Assembly: GCF_024753145.1 (NCBI RefSeq)
Contig: NZ_JANUGU010000004.1
Coordinates: 372,001 to 436,000, forward strand
From: Massilia terrae
GTDB lineage: Bacteria; Pseudomonadota; Gammaproteobacteria; Burkholderiales; Burkholderiaceae_D
Direction of reading: 5' to 3'
Length of the DNA: 64,000 nucleotides
Numbering within the stretch: position 1 is the first letter of the stretch; every line of letters begins with the position of its first letter. Positions 54,904-63,430 of this stretch are shown one piece after another. The notes beneath the pieces are model-generated. The model worked only from the letters and a program-made list of their open reading frames with translations. It had not been told where the DNA came from and searched no databases. The translations under genes were made by a program, and so were the position numbers.

Positions 54904-56292
54904 CTATTTCGGCCCAAACCCCAGCAGCTTTCCTTCCTTGTCCACATCCACCTGCCACGTTACGTCCTTGTTCCCGTGGCGCGCCCGGTAGGTCCTGCGC
55001 ACGCCCTCATCGGCCGGCTTCTCCGCCACCAGCACCAACTCCTCCACCTGCGGCAGCGACCGCAAATACGGCAGCAGGAAAGTCCGGTAATCCGGCACGA
55101 AGCCCTTGCGCGCCTGCTCGCTGAACAAGTCCTCGTCGACGCGTCCGGCGACGCCATCGGCAATCGTCTTGCGCATCGCCGCCGTCACCTGTGGCATCCC
55201 GTCCGCGATCCCTTTCGGCATCGGCGCCGCCACCGGCGGCAGGTAAATCTCGGACACGCCCTGCGCCAGGTAAGGATACAAGCTCTTGCCATTGGTGAGC
55301 ACGACGAAGGTCATGCGCTCCTCCGGATAGCGCAGGATGTCCGCCAGCGCCGGCCCGCCCGAATGCCCCACCGTCCTGCGGCCGTCGATCTCTTTCACCA
55401 CCCAGCCGACGCCAAAGCCATTCATCTCGCCATTGCCTAATCGCGCAGGCCGCCACATCTCCGCCACCGATTCCTTGCGCAGGAAGGCGCCGCCATCGAG
55501 CGCCGCGGCCACCTTCGCCAGATCGGAGGCCGACGCCAGCAAGCCGCCCGCGTCGTAGCTCAAAGGGCCGTAGTGGAAATTGAAGTTCCGGAAGCGCGAG
55601 TCCGACCACTCGTACACGCCGGCTCGCTGCGGCACGACTTCGGTCGCCCGCATGTCGCCCGTGCCCGTGCTGTACTCGAAATCCGCGTGCAGGCCAAGCG
55701 GCCCGGTCACGTACTGCCTGAGCGCCTGAGTGTACGGCATCCCGCTCGCCACTTCGATCACCTTGGACAGCACGGTGTAGCCGGCAATCCCGTACTCCGC
55801 GCTCGCGCCCGGCGCGTGCGCCAGCGGCAGTGCCTTCGCCGCTGCGACGAACTCGTCCAGCGTCTTGCCCGCGCCCCGAACATTGTCCGGAATGCCTGAC
55901 GAGTGATCGGCCAGGTGGCGCAGCGTGACCGGTCGCCAGCTCTCCGGCGCATCAGGCAGGTATTTGGCGACGCTGTCGGACAAGTTCAGCCTGCCCTCCT
56001 CCTGCAGCCGCATCAGCAGTATCCCGGTGAAGGGCTTGGTCGAGGACGCCAACTGAAAAGCCGTATCAGCCGTGACCGCTTGTCGCCATTCGAGATTTGC
56101 CATCCCGTAACCCTTCATCTTGGCGATCTTGCCGTCGCGGACGATGGCAAGCGCGACACCGGGAACGTGGTTGATGGCCATCTGGCGCGCGATGTAATCG
56201 TCGACGCGGTCGGCCTGCGCGCTGCCGGTAACGGCGCCAAACAGCATCACGGCCACGGCCGCCAGGCGCTTAACTTGTTGATGCATATGCAC
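54904..56292 (-). CDS. Serine hydrolase, beta-lactamase/penicillin-binding-protein-like (class C fold)
   Basis: 462 residues with a signal peptide (about 1-27, ending AQA). The beta-lactamase-like domain (about 30-340) has SxxK as Ser83-Lys86 in LASSTKPFTG, a Tyr in AEYGIAGYTVL and HSGG in TVGHSGGPALADI as the third box. A C-terminal lipocalin-like or linker domain (about 370-462) follows. Such proteins act as periplasmic esterases, D-aminopeptidases or peptidases; true beta-lactamase activity is less likely. Single gene, divergent from murI, convergent on the fumarase side. Confidence 0.85.
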   Translation of the reverse strand: MHMHQQVKRLAAVAVMLFGAVTGSAQADRVDDYIARQMAINHVPGVALAIVRDGKIAKMKGYGMANLEWRQAVTADTAFQLASSTKPFTGILLMRLQEEGRLNLSDSVAKYLPDAPESWRPVTLRHLADHSSGIPDNVRGAGKTLDEFVAAAKALPLAHAPGASAEYGIAGYTVLSKVIEVASGMPYTQALRQYVTGPLGLHADFEYSTGTGDMRATEVVPQRAGVYEWSDSRFRNFNFHYGPLSYDAGGLLASASDLAKVAAALDGGAFLRKESVAEMWRPARLGNGEMNGFGVGWVVKEIDGRRTVGHSGGPALADILRYPEERMTFVVLTNGKSLYPYLAQGVSEIYLPPVAAPMPKGIADGMPQVTAAMRKTIADGVAGRVDEDLFSEQARKGFVPDYRTFLLPYLRSLPQVEELVLVAEKPADEGVRRTYRARHGNKDVTWQVDVDKEGKLLGFGPK

Positions 56293-56413
56293 TTCCCATC
56301 AGTGTATGGACAGGCAACGATAGCACCGGCCGTCACAAAGTAGAAGAATTTTTCTATATGCATGCCGGGATCAGCTCCTTGCCGAGGTGATCGATGAGCG
56401 CTACCATGCCTGC

Positions 56414-57256
56414 ATGAATCTCGCCCCTTCGTCCATCGACGCTCCGGTGGGCATCTTCGACTCGGGCGTGGGCGGCCTTTCGGTGCTGCGCCACATCCGC
56501 TCCCAACTGCCGCACGAGCACTTGCTGTATTTCGCCGACTCCGGTTTCGCGCCCTATGGCGACAAGTCCGAGGAAGTGCTGGGCGAACGCGCGCTGGCCG
56601 TGACCGCCTTCCTGCTTGAGCGCGGCGTCAAGGCCATGGTCGTGGCCTGCAACACGGCGACCGTGGCCGCCATCGCCTTGCTGCGCAAGCGCTATCCGGA
56701 TTTGCCGATCGTCGGTGTGGAACCGGGCCTGAAACCGGCCGCGGCCGCTAGTCACAACCGCAAGATCGGCGTGCTGGCGACCGACGCCACACTCAGCGGA
56801 GAGAAATTCCTGCAGCTGCGCGACCAGATCAGCCAGGCCAGCGGTGCGCAGTTCCTGCTGCAGCCTTGCGTCGGCCTGGCCGACCAGATCGAGCTGGGCG
56901 AACTGGATTCCGAGACGACGGCGGCGATGCTGGAGCGCTACATCGCGCCCTTGCTGGCCGAAGGCGCCGATACGCTGGTGCTTGGCTGCACCCACTACCC
57001 GCTGGTCCAGGCATCGATCGAACAGGTGATCGCGAAGGCCACGGACCGTCACGTGACGCTGGTCGACACCGGCGACGCGGTCGCGCGCCAGCTGGCCCGC
57101 CTGCTGGCGGCGGCGGGGACTTTGCGGACTGCGGGCAATGGGAGCGTCACCGGCTTCACCACCGCCAGCGAGGCGGCATTGAGCGCGGCCTTCAATGGAC
57201 TGATCGGGATCGAGCCGCCGGTGCACGAGGTACGGTTGGGTCAGCTGCGCATTTAA
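56414..57256 (+). CDS. murI: Glutamate racemase
   Basis: 280 residues. It makes D-glutamate for peptidoglycan. Motifs: VGIFDSGVGGLSVL, ADSGFAPYGDKS, catalytic Cys79 in VVACNTATVAA, and the second Cys in VLGCTHYPLV. The ATG at 56414 was taken as start; a GTG nine codons upstream is possible. It precedes the tRNA-His gene by 75 bases, where a separate promoter is seen. Essential in most bacteria. Confidence 0.94.
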   Translation: MNLAPSSIDAPVGIFDSGVGGLSVLRHIRSQLPHEHLLYFADSGFAPYGDKSEEVLGERALAVTAFLLERGVKAMVVACNTATVAAIALLRKRYPDLPIVGVEPGLKPAAAASHNRKIGVLATDATLSGEKFLQLRDQISQASGAQFLLQPCVGLADQIELGELDSETTAAMLERYIAPLLAEGADTLVLGCTHYPLVQASIEQVIAKATDRHVTLVDTGDAVARQLARLLAAAGTLRTAGNGSVTGFTTASEAALSAAFNGLIGIEPPVHEVRLGQLRI

Positions 57257-57258
57257 AT

Positions 57259-57287
57259 TTGCCTGACTCGCCAGTTCTTTGTATAAT
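57259..57287 (+). promoter_or_regulatory. Sigma70 promoter of tRNA-His
   Basis: TTGCCT (57259-57264), exactly 17 bases, TATAAT (57282-57287). The start would be near 57294, about 38 bases before the mature tRNA. Confidence 0.75.
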
Positions 57288-57331
57288 TTCGAGCTGTCCC
57301 GCACCCAGTGCAGGCAAAATGCAACATCAGT

Positions 57332-57408
57332 GGTGGCTGTAGCTCAGTTGGTAGAGTCCAGGATTGTGATTCCTGTCGTCGTGGGTTCGAGTCCCATCAG
57401 CCACCCCA
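57332..57408 (+). tRNA. tRNA-His (GTG anticodon)
   Basis: A full cloverleaf is readable. The acceptor GTGGCTG (57333-57339) pairs with CAGCCAC (57398-57404); the extra G at 57332 faces C57405, the -1 base unique to tRNA-His; encoded CCA is 57406-57408. The anticodon GTG is 57366-57368 in a CAGGA/TCCTG stem, and the T arm has GGGTTCGAGTCCC. A hairpin terminator follows eight bases later. Confidence 0.97.
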
Positions 57409-57415
57409 AGAATTC

Positions 57416-57443
57416 AAAAGCCCAGCCTCGCGCTGGGCTTTTT
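57416..57443 (+). terminator. Intrinsic terminator after tRNA-His
   Basis: AAAAGCCCAGC (57416-57426) pairs with GCTGGGCTTTT (57432-57442) and the T-run continues to 57443. On the minus strand it lies just past the higA stop, so it may serve both directions. Confidence 0.85.
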
Positions 57444-57453
57444 CATTTCGCCC

Positions 57454-57750
57454 TTATGCGGCAAGTGTTCGCACTACGGGCATCACCTCGATGCTTTTGT
57501 CTTGCTCTGCATGCCAGAGGTCATAGTGATTTTGAACCCTCAACCAAATATCGGGCTCTCCACCTAACCATTTCGCAAGGCGTACAGCAAGTTCTGCGGT
57601 GATTGGAGCACGTCCATCAAGTACACGAGATAGTGCTTGCCGCGAGACACCCAGCTGACGGGCGGCTTCGGTGATCGTCAAGCCCAAGTCGGGAAGTACG
57701 TCTTCTTTCAGCGTTTCTCCCGGATGGGGCGGATTGTGCATACGAGCCAT
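57454..57750 (-). CDS. higA: HigA-family antitoxin
   Basis: 98 residues with a helix-turn-helix (about 26-48, [19 protein letters not shown]) and the family start [14 protein letters not shown]. It binds and inactivates the HigB toxin and, with it, represses the promoter. Toxin comes first, antitoxin second, eight bases apart, the normal HigBA order. The start could be the ATG three codons later. The base composition is lower in GC than the flanking genes, as expected for a mobile module. It ends against the tRNA-His terminator. Confidence 0.93.
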   Translation of the reverse strand: MARMHNPPHPGETLKEDVLPDLGLTITEAARQLGVSRQALSRVLDGRAPITAELAVRLAKWLGGEPDIWLRVQNHYDLWHAEQDKSIEVMPVVRTLAA

Positions 57751-57758
57751 TAGAGCAC

Positions 57759-58037
57759 CTAGTGATAATCTTGATAGTCAACCATCCAGGCATCTTGGCC
57801 ATCGAAGCGAAAGGTAAGCCGCCAGTTGCCGCTGATCTTCACTGCCCAGTGACCTCGCAGTTTTCCAGAAAGCGAATGGAGCCGCCAGCCCGGTACATCC
57901 ATATCATCTGCTGACCTCGCTTCGTTTAAACGCTCCAACTGCCGCCCGAGCTTAGCCACGTGTCCGGGATCAATCCCAGCTTTCGTTCCGGTCGAATAAA
58001 AGCGCTCCAACCCTTTGTGCGCGAAGCTTTTGATCAT
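57759..58037 (-). CDS. higB: HigB/RelE-family toxin
   Basis: 92 residues, RelE/ParE fold. Family pattern: [16 protein letters not shown] at the start, [29 protein letters not shown] and [11 protein letters not shown], then DVDYQDYH-like VDYQDYH at the end. These toxins cut mRNA at the ribosome. A poorly spaced -10-like TAGAAT precedes the ATG. Full length, with no sign of decay, so the pair is probably active. Confidence 0.92.
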   Translation of the reverse strand: MIKSFAHKGLERFYSTGTKAGIDPGHVAKLGRQLERLNEARSADDMDVPGWRLHSLSGKLRGHWAVKISGNWRLTFRFDGQDAWMVDYQDYH

Positions 58038-58215
58038 GATTCTATCCCTGGGCGAGATATCATGTCAGCGCTACGCAGCAGCACAGGCTATGGTCGCTTG
58101 ACATACGTTAGACGGACGGAGCATCAAAAAGTTCGGACAGATCGCCGCCGGCATTGCACGAGATTGCAACATCAGCTACATTGCCAAAACTTTACGTTTC
58201 TCCAATGGGACCGAC

Positions 58216-58893
58216 ATGCACGTTGAAGTACCGAAGGCGAAGAAGTGGAAGGAATTTGGTAGCGAATACCTGATGATCGTCGTCAGCATCGTGACCGCGC
58301 TGGGGCTCGAACATGCCGTCACCAGCTACCACCACCGCCATCTTGCGCACGACGCGACCGAGCGCATCGAGGTGGAACTGCGTGCCAACGCCAAGGACAT
58401 CGACGAGGTCCTGGATCACAACCGGGACATGCAAAAGCGCGTCGAGCGCCTGCGCGTCGCCTTCCTTGACGACCTGAGAAGCGGCACGCCCGAGCAGGTC
58501 GCCATCAATCGCATGCTGGCGCAGGACAAGAACGCGCTGGAGCTGGCCGTCCAGTCCCCTACGTTGCAGCACGAAGCATGGGATGTCGCCGTGGCGAACC
58601 AGGCCGCCAGCTATATCGAACCGGCCCGGCTGGAGCGCTATGCCGCGGTCTATGCCCACATGCGCGACGTCAGCGCCATCGAAAACGGCGCGGGCAACAA
58701 GTTCTTTAACGGCCCCCAGATGATCAACGTCTTCGCCGACGTACAGCTCGGCAAAGCGCAGGCGCGCGACCTGCTGGGCTTGCTCGGCCAGATGGTGTCG
58801 GCCTATGGTTCGGCCGACGGCAACCTGATGAACCTGCAAAAAGACCTAGCGAAAGGCTTCGGCCCCGCGAAACACGAAATAGCTCAGCGATAA
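58216..58893 (+). CDS. Hypothetical membrane-anchored protein
   Basis: 225 residues; family not recognised. One membrane helix (about 17-34, YLMIVVSIVTALGLEH) lies near the N-terminus; the rest is helical and probably outside or inside as a coiled domain (ERIEVELRANAKDIDEVL). The layout resembles uncharacterised single-helix proteins of about this size in other bacteria. The 178 bases upstream hold an open, coding-like stretch without a start codon. Its last ten bases overlap the 2-hydroxyacid oxidase gene, tail to tail. Confidence 0.65.
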   Translation: MHVEVPKAKKWKEFGSEYLMIVVSIVTALGLEHAVTSYHHRHLAHDATERIEVELRANAKDIDEVLDHNRDMQKRVERLRVAFLDDLRSGTPEQVAINRMLAQDKNALELAVQSPTLQHEAWDVAVANQAASYIEPARLERYAAVYAHMRDVSAIENGAGNKFFNGPQMINVFADVQLGKAQARDLLGLLGQMVSAYGSADGNLMNLQKDLAKGFGPAKHEIAQR

Positions 58894-60095
58894 GCGCTGC
58901 GAAGCTCCGGCGACGGTCCGCCGCTCCCCGGCCTTCCCGGCGGTCGCAAGGCCGGCTGGGCGGTGACCACGCCCGGGTCGATGTGGGCGACATCATCCAG
59001 CCCGGTCAGCGCCATGCAGTCGCTCAGCTCCTGTTCCAGCAAGTGCAACGCACACAGCACGCCGTCCATCCCTTCCGCCGCCAGTCCGTACAGCCAGGCG
59101 CGGCCGGACAGGCAGGCGCGCGCGCCATAGCCCATCGCTTTCACGATGTCGCCGCCGGTGCGGATGCCGCCGTCGAAGAACACCTCGATGCGGTCGCCCA
59201 CCGCTTCGACGATCTCGGGCAGCACCGAGATCGATGAGGGCGCACCATCCAGCTGGCGGCCGCCGTGGTTGGAGACGATGATCGCGTCGGCGCCGATGTC
59301 CACCGCCAGCCGCGCGTCGTCCACGTGCATGATGCCCTTGAGGATCAGCTTGCGGTCCCAGATCTTGCGCACCCACTTCACCGTATCGAGGTCGAAGGAC
59401 GGATCGAACTGCGACTCGATCCATTGCGTCAGCGCGGACAGGTTCTTGGCCTGCTTCAGCTCGCCCTGCAGGTTGCCGAAGGTGCGCCGCTTGCTGCGCG
59501 CCATGCCGACCAGCCAGCGCGGGTGCGACAGGATGTCCCAGGTGTTGTGCAGCGTCAGCCGCGGCGGCACCGACAGGCCGTTCCTGGCGTCGGCCCACCG
59601 CTTGCCCTGCACGTGCAGGTCCAGGGTCAGGATCAGGGCGCTGCAGCCGGCCTCGTGCGCGCGCCGGATCAGGCTTTCGTTGACCTTGTGCTCTTTCATC
59701 AAGTACAGCTGGAACCAGAACGGGCGGCTGGTGGCGTCGGCCACGTCCTCGATCGAGCAGATCGACATGGTGGACAGGCAGAACGGCACGCCGAAGTGTT
59801 CCGCCGCCTTGGCCGCCTCCACTTCGCCGTTGGCCCAGGTCAGGCCGGCCAGGCCGGTGGGGCCGATCGCGAGCGGGATGGTGGCCGGTTCGCCGACCAT
59901 CTTCACGCTCATCTGGCGATGCGAGACGTCGCGCATGTCGTGCTGGCGCAGGGCCAGCGCGCACAGGTCGTCCTGGTTGCGCTGCAGGGTGAGCTCCATG
60001 CCCGCGCCGCCGTGCACGTAGTCGAAGATCACGGCCGGCAGGCGTTTGCGGGCGCGCGCCTCAAGGTCGAATACGCTGGAGATCGGGGTGCTCAT
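58884..60095 (-). CDS. FMN-dependent alpha-hydroxy-acid oxidase/dehydrogenase
   Basis: 403 residues. It oxidises a 2-hydroxy acid such as L-lactate, glycolate or mandelate. Motifs: VFDYVHGGAG-like IFDYVHGGAGMELTL, ILTLDLHVQGKR, LILKGIMHVDDARLA, catalytic His277 in IIVSNHGGRQLDGAPSS and the FMN-phosphate site FFDGGIRTGGDIVKAMG. The C-terminal tail is rich in Pro and Gly and unlike the family. Last gene of the operon, ten bases after the GMC stop. Substrate within the family is undecided; LldD is the best-known relative. Confidence 0.9.
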   Translation of the reverse strand: MSTPISSVFDLEARARKRLPAVIFDYVHGGAGMELTLQRNQDDLCALALRQHDMRDVSHRQMSVKMVGEPATIPLAIGPTGLAGLTWANGEVEAAKAAEHFGVPFCLSTMSICSIEDVADATSRPFWFQLYLMKEHKVNESLIRRAHEAGCSALILTLDLHVQGKRWADARNGLSVPPRLTLHNTWDILSHPRWLVGMARSKRRTFGNLQGELKQAKNLSALTQWIESQFDPSFDLDTVKWVRKIWDRKLILKGIMHVDDARLAVDIGADAIIVSNHGGRQLDGAPSSISVLPEIVEAVGDRIEVFFDGGIRTGGDIVKAMGYGARACLSGRAWLYGLAAEGMDGVLCALHLLEQELSDCMALTGLDDVAHIDPGVVTAQPALRPPGRPGSGGPSPELRSAYR

Positions 60096-60105
60096 GGTTC
60101 CTCCT

Positions 60106-61743
60106 CTACAATTCGCCGCGCGCCGCCAGCGCGCGGATGCGGTCGCCCATGCGGCAGGCCAGCGCCTGGATCGTCAACGAGGGATTGACCCCGCCGCAGG
60201 TCGGGAACAGCGAGCCGTCACAGATCCACAGGTTGGGGATGTCCCAGCTGCGGCCGTCGGCGTTGACCACGCTGTCCTCCGGTTCGCTGCCCATGCGGCA
60301 AGTGCCCATCAGGTGGCTGGTGTCGGTGCTGGTCCACAGGTCGTAGCCGCCGGCCGCCTCCAGCACCGCGCTCATCGACTGCACCGCATGGCGCTGCAGC
60401 CGCCGGTCGTTGTCGGAATACGAAAAGATCACGCGCGGGATCGGCAGGCCGTACTGGTCCACTTCATCGGGCACGACCTCGACCCGGTTCTGTTCGCGCG
60501 GCTCGGTCTCCGCCACCGCGACGAAGCCGGCCATGTGGTTGTACTTGAGCATTTCCTCGCGCAGGCGGGCGCCCCACAGGTGACGCTCGGTGGCCTGGAT
60601 CTGGGCCCACGCGCGCGGCAATGGCCCCTGGCTCATGAAGGCGTAGCCGCCGTAGCAGTCCTTGCCGTCGTCGTTGTAGTTCCAGTGCTCGGTGACGGCC
60701 ATATTGGGCGGCGCCTTGTACCAGCGGATCTCCTCGTCGTAGGTCGCCCACACGCCCGGCCCGGCGTGCGTGGTCAGGTGGGTGCCGACCAGGCCCGAGC
60801 TGTTGGCCAGCCCTTGCGAGAAACGCGGACAGGCAGAGTTGAGCAGCAGGCGCGGGGTCTCGATCGCGTAGCCGGAGACCACCACGTTGCGGGCGGGCTG
60901 GAAGCGCCAGCGGCCTTCGCGCATATAGTGGATGCCGGTGCAGCGCCCTTCCCCGTCGATGTCGATGTTGCCGGCCATGGCGAGGTCGCGCACTTCGGCG
61001 CCGGCGGCCAGCGCGCGCGGGATCCAGGTGACCAGGGCGCTTTGCTTGGCGTTGGTCGAACAGCCGAAATTGCAGAAGCCTCGGTAGACGCAGGGCGGCG
61101 ACTTGCCGCCGGGTGCGGACAAGGTGGCCAGCGGGGTCGCGGCCCAGCCGATGCCGAGCCGTTCGGCGCCGCGCGCCAGCACCAGCGCGGCGGCATTCAG
61201 TTCGTGCTCGCGGTAGGGATAGCGCTCGCGCGCTGGTCCCCAGGGATAGCGCACCGGGCCGGCTACGCGCAGGGCCAGCTCGGCTTCGCGATAGTAAGGC
61301 GCGAGTTCGTCGTAGGTGATCGGCCAGTCGATGCCGTAGCCGAGCAGGTCCTCGGATTGGAACCACTCGGGCCGCATGCGCAGCGAGATCATGCTGAAGT
61401 GGACGGTGGAGCCGCCGACGCCGCGGCCGCAGTTATTGCCGCCCAGTGCGATGGGGTCGTCGCCGCCGGTGATGCGTTCATCGGTCCAGTAGAGCTTTTG
61501 CATTTCCAGTTCATCGGACGCGAAGTCGTCGAGCGGGCGCCAGAATGGGCCGGCCTCCAGCACCACCACCGAGAAACCATGCTCGGCCAGTTTGCAGGCC
61601 AGCGTGGCGCCGCCGGCGCCGGCGCCGACAATCGCGAAGTCGACCGGCTCGTTCAGCGAAAACTCGCGCATCGGCACCCAGCCGCCGGGCGTGAACACGT
61701 CGGGGGCACGGCCGTCGGCGGCACGGATCACCTCTTCGTCCAC
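60106..61743 (-). CDS. GMC oxidoreductase, gluconate 2-dehydrogenase large-subunit type
   Basis: 545 residues from a GTG at 61743 with AAGGAGG eight bases before it. It oxidises a sugar or polyol with FAD. The FAD fold is DFAIVGAGAGGATLACKLAE (about 30-50), with ALGGNNCGRGVGGSTVHFSM near it, CNFGCSTNAKQSAL (Cys-rich, as in the family) and SHLMGTCRMG plus GGVNPSLTIQALA at the active-site end. It overlaps the small subunit gene by 16 bases. A cytochrome subunit, common in these complexes, is missing from the window. Confidence 0.9.
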   Translation of the reverse strand: MDEEVIRAADGRAPDVFTPGGWVPMREFSLNEPVDFAIVGAGAGGATLACKLAEHGFSVVVLEAGPFWRPLDDFASDELEMQKLYWTDERITGGDDPIALGGNNCGRGVGGSTVHFSMISLRMRPEWFQSEDLLGYGIDWPITYDELAPYYREAELALRVAGPVRYPWGPARERYPYREHELNAAALVLARGAERLGIGWAATPLATLSAPGGKSPPCVYRGFCNFGCSTNAKQSALVTWIPRALAAGAEVRDLAMAGNIDIDGEGRCTGIHYMREGRWRFQPARNVVVSGYAIETPRLLLNSACPRFSQGLANSSGLVGTHLTTHAGPGVWATYDEEIRWYKAPPNMAVTEHWNYNDDGKDCYGGYAFMSQGPLPRAWAQIQATERHLWGARLREEMLKYNHMAGFVAVAETEPREQNRVEVVPDEVDQYGLPIPRVIFSYSDNDRRLQRHAVQSMSAVLEAAGGYDLWTSTDTSHLMGTCRMGSEPEDSVVNADGRSWDIPNLWICDGSLFPTCGGVNPSLTIQALACRMGDRIRALAARGEL

Positions 61744-62336
61744 TTGGCCTCCTTGCCTTCCCAGGCGTCGCGCTGGTTGAAGTTGAGCCGCACATAGCCG
61801 CGCGGGCTGGCGGGACCGCCGAAGCCGATTTCGCTCCAGGCGTCGGGATGCGAGTAGTAATAGCCTGCGATGGTTTTCACCAGCACGGTCACGAAGAACC
61901 AGTCGGGCTTCAGGTCCTTCCAGATGTCGGCGTTGGCGCGGTCCTGTTCGAGGTCGGCCAGTAGCGCATCGGCTTCTGGCGGCTCCACCTCGGCGAAGCC
62001 GGTGTCGTGGCGGTAGCGCGCTTCGGCATCGATGGCGGCGAGGCCGCGCTGCCAGGCCCGGCGCTGGTCCGGCATGTGGGCGTAGCGGAAGCCTTCCTGC
62101 ACATTGTCGTGGAGCTGGGCGTCGATCCAGGGTGTGATCGGGATCGGTTCGGCGCGGTCGGGCTGGGGCAGCACGCGGGCGCACAGGGCGTCGAGCACCT
62201 GCCATTCACGCTCGGTGAAGAAGCGGCGCGGCGGAACGTTGGACAGGCGTTCGCGGAGCACACGCCTTGTCTTGTCGTCGAACGAAGGACTATTCCATTT
62301 GTCGAGGACGTTGTAGTTCGGGTAGGCTGGCTCCAT
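61728..62336 (-). CDS. Gluconate 2-dehydrogenase subunit 3 family protein
   Basis: 202 residues. It is the small partner of GMC-type membrane-bound dehydrogenases. Family pattern: RRFFTEREWQVLDALCARVL (about 40), PYIDA-like ITPWIDAQLH, and YYSHPDAWSEIGFGGPASPRGY near the end. No signal peptide is seen, though relatives often carry a twin-arginine leader. GAGGAGGG precedes the ATG. It lies 11 bases after the membrane protein gene and overlaps the GMC gene, a clear cotranscribed pair. Confidence 0.88.
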   Translation of the reverse strand: MEPAYPNYNVLDKWNSPSFDDKTRRVLRERLSNVPPRRFFTEREWQVLDALCARVLPQPDRAEPIPITPWIDAQLHDNVQEGFRYAHMPDQRRAWQRGLAAIDAEARYRHDTGFAEVEPPEADALLADLEQDRANADIWKDLKPDWFFVTVLVKTIAGYYYSHPDAWSEIGFGGPASPRGYVRLNFNQRDAWEGKEAKWTKR

Positions 62337-62347
62337 CGCCCTCCTCC

Positions 62348-63430
62348 TCAGCGTGCGGCGAGGGCGGCGCGGCCGGCCAGCGCGAGTGCGAGGAAGCTGG
62401 GCGGTGCGGGCAAGGGCGGACCGCTCAGCACATTCTGGCGCCAGTTGGACCAGCCGCCCATCTGCTTCGCGATGCCGTTGGCGTGGAAGGCGACGCCAAT
62501 CACGCCGAGCAGCGCGGTCAGGCCGAGCCAGGCGCGGGCGAGGCGGTCGCGGGCGCCGGTGGCGGCGCGCAACAGGAAGATGGCGCCGATGGGCGGCACG
62601 GTGACGGGCAGCCACATGGCCGGGCGGTGATAGGCGCCGCGGAAATGCAGCAACGCCGCTTCGGCGGCGCTGCCGGCCATGCCGATGCCTGCCACGGCGC
62701 AGATGGCGCGGCGGCCCGGCGCGCTGCCCGGGTGCAGCTGAAGGCGCTGCGCGGCGAGGCCGAGGATGCCGGCCAGGCCGAGCGCCGCGGGCGCGCCGAG
62801 CGGGGCCGCGTAGAACAGGTTCTGCCAGCAGAAGCCGCCGGGACGGCGCGCGACGTTGTAGATATGGAAGGCGCTGCCGGCGGCGCCGATGGCGAGCGCG
62901 GTGCTGTAGATCGCGGTGCCGGGGGTGGAGCGTGCGGCGGCGAGCGCGGTCGCGAAGGAGCTTGCGAGCGGGGCGAACATGCCGGGGTTTTCGAAGCTGC
63001 CGCGCGTGTGTTCGACGGCGCTGTCGAGGAGGACGGACAAGGCTAGCAGCGCAGCCGCTTGGTAAAGGCCACCAGCATCAACACGTCGTCCCGGCGCAGG
63101 CCGGGACCCACGCTGAGCGCACTGCTTCGCGGCCTCAACGTTCGGACCACTACCCCATGCACGTCGTCCCCGCGCAGGCGGGGACCCATGGAACGTTTGA
63201 GCAGGTGGGCCTTCGGCGCCAGGCAGTGTGCTTGCGTACTCAGCATGGGTCCCGGCCTCCGCCGGGACGACGGTTTTCAGGTTAGGTGAAATACTTTGCG
63301 GCGCAGCGACGACTGCTCGACGCGAGAACAGCAAGGCAAGCACGGCCCCGCCAAGGCACACCGCGCCAAGCGCAACGGCCGTGGGCGAGCTTGCGCTGGG
63401 CGCACGCCTGATGGCCGCCTCATCCCTCAT
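62348..63430 (-). CDS. Multi-pass membrane protein with in-frame REP-like insertion
   Basis: 360 residues; family not recognised. One membrane helix (about 18-36) is followed by a non-membrane stretch (about 54-115) that is the translation of REP-like repeats (VVPAEAGTHAEY and similar), then about seven further helices (GLYQAAALLALSVLLD, and ALGLAGILGLAAQ and others). The ATG overlaps the upstream TPP-enzyme stop by 11 bases, which argues that translation really starts there and crosses the insert. Position between TPP enzyme and GMC subunits suggests a membrane anchor or electron carrier for them, but that is a guess. Confidence 0.7.
   Translation of the reverse strand: MRDEAAIRRAPSASSPTAVALGAVCLGGAVLALLFSRRAVVAAPQSISPNLKTVVPAEAGTHAEYASTLPGAEGPPAQTFHGSPPARGRRAWGSGPNVEAAKQCAQRGSRPAPGRRVDAGGLYQAAALLALSVLLDSAVEHTRGSFENPGMFAPLASSFATALAAARSTPGTAIYSTALAIGAAGSAFHIYNVARRPGGFCWQNLFYAAPLGAPAALGLAGILGLAAQRLQLHPGSAPGRRAICAVAGIGMAGSAAEAALLHFRGAYHRPAMWLPVTVPPIGAIFLLRAATGARDRLARAWLGLTALLGVIGVAFHANGIAKQMGGWSNWRQNVLSGPPLPAPPSFLALALAGRAALAAR
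63085..63271. repeat. REP-like cluster inside the membrane-protein gene
   Basis: Two units in one direction at 63085-63113 (GTCGTCCCGGCG then CAGGCCGGGACCC) and 63163-63191 (GTCGTCCCCGCG then CAGGCGGGGACCC), and one inverted at 63238-63271 (ending CCGCCGGGACGAC). The second and third form a composite of about 110 bases matching that at 54761-54862. The whole cluster stays in frame with the host gene. Confidence 0.85.

Noticed and set aside
58102-58215. Coding-like extension (IKKFGQIAAGIARD) in frame upstream of the 225-residue protein.
   Set aside because: A stop lies just before it and no ATG, GTG or TTG is present in the stretch; it may be a relic or chance.
63085-63191. Direct GTCGTCCC repeats considered as a CRISPR or phage attachment feature.
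   Set aside because: Only two direct copies plus one inverted copy, each a palindrome, with no cas genes or integrase; REP-like elements fit better.
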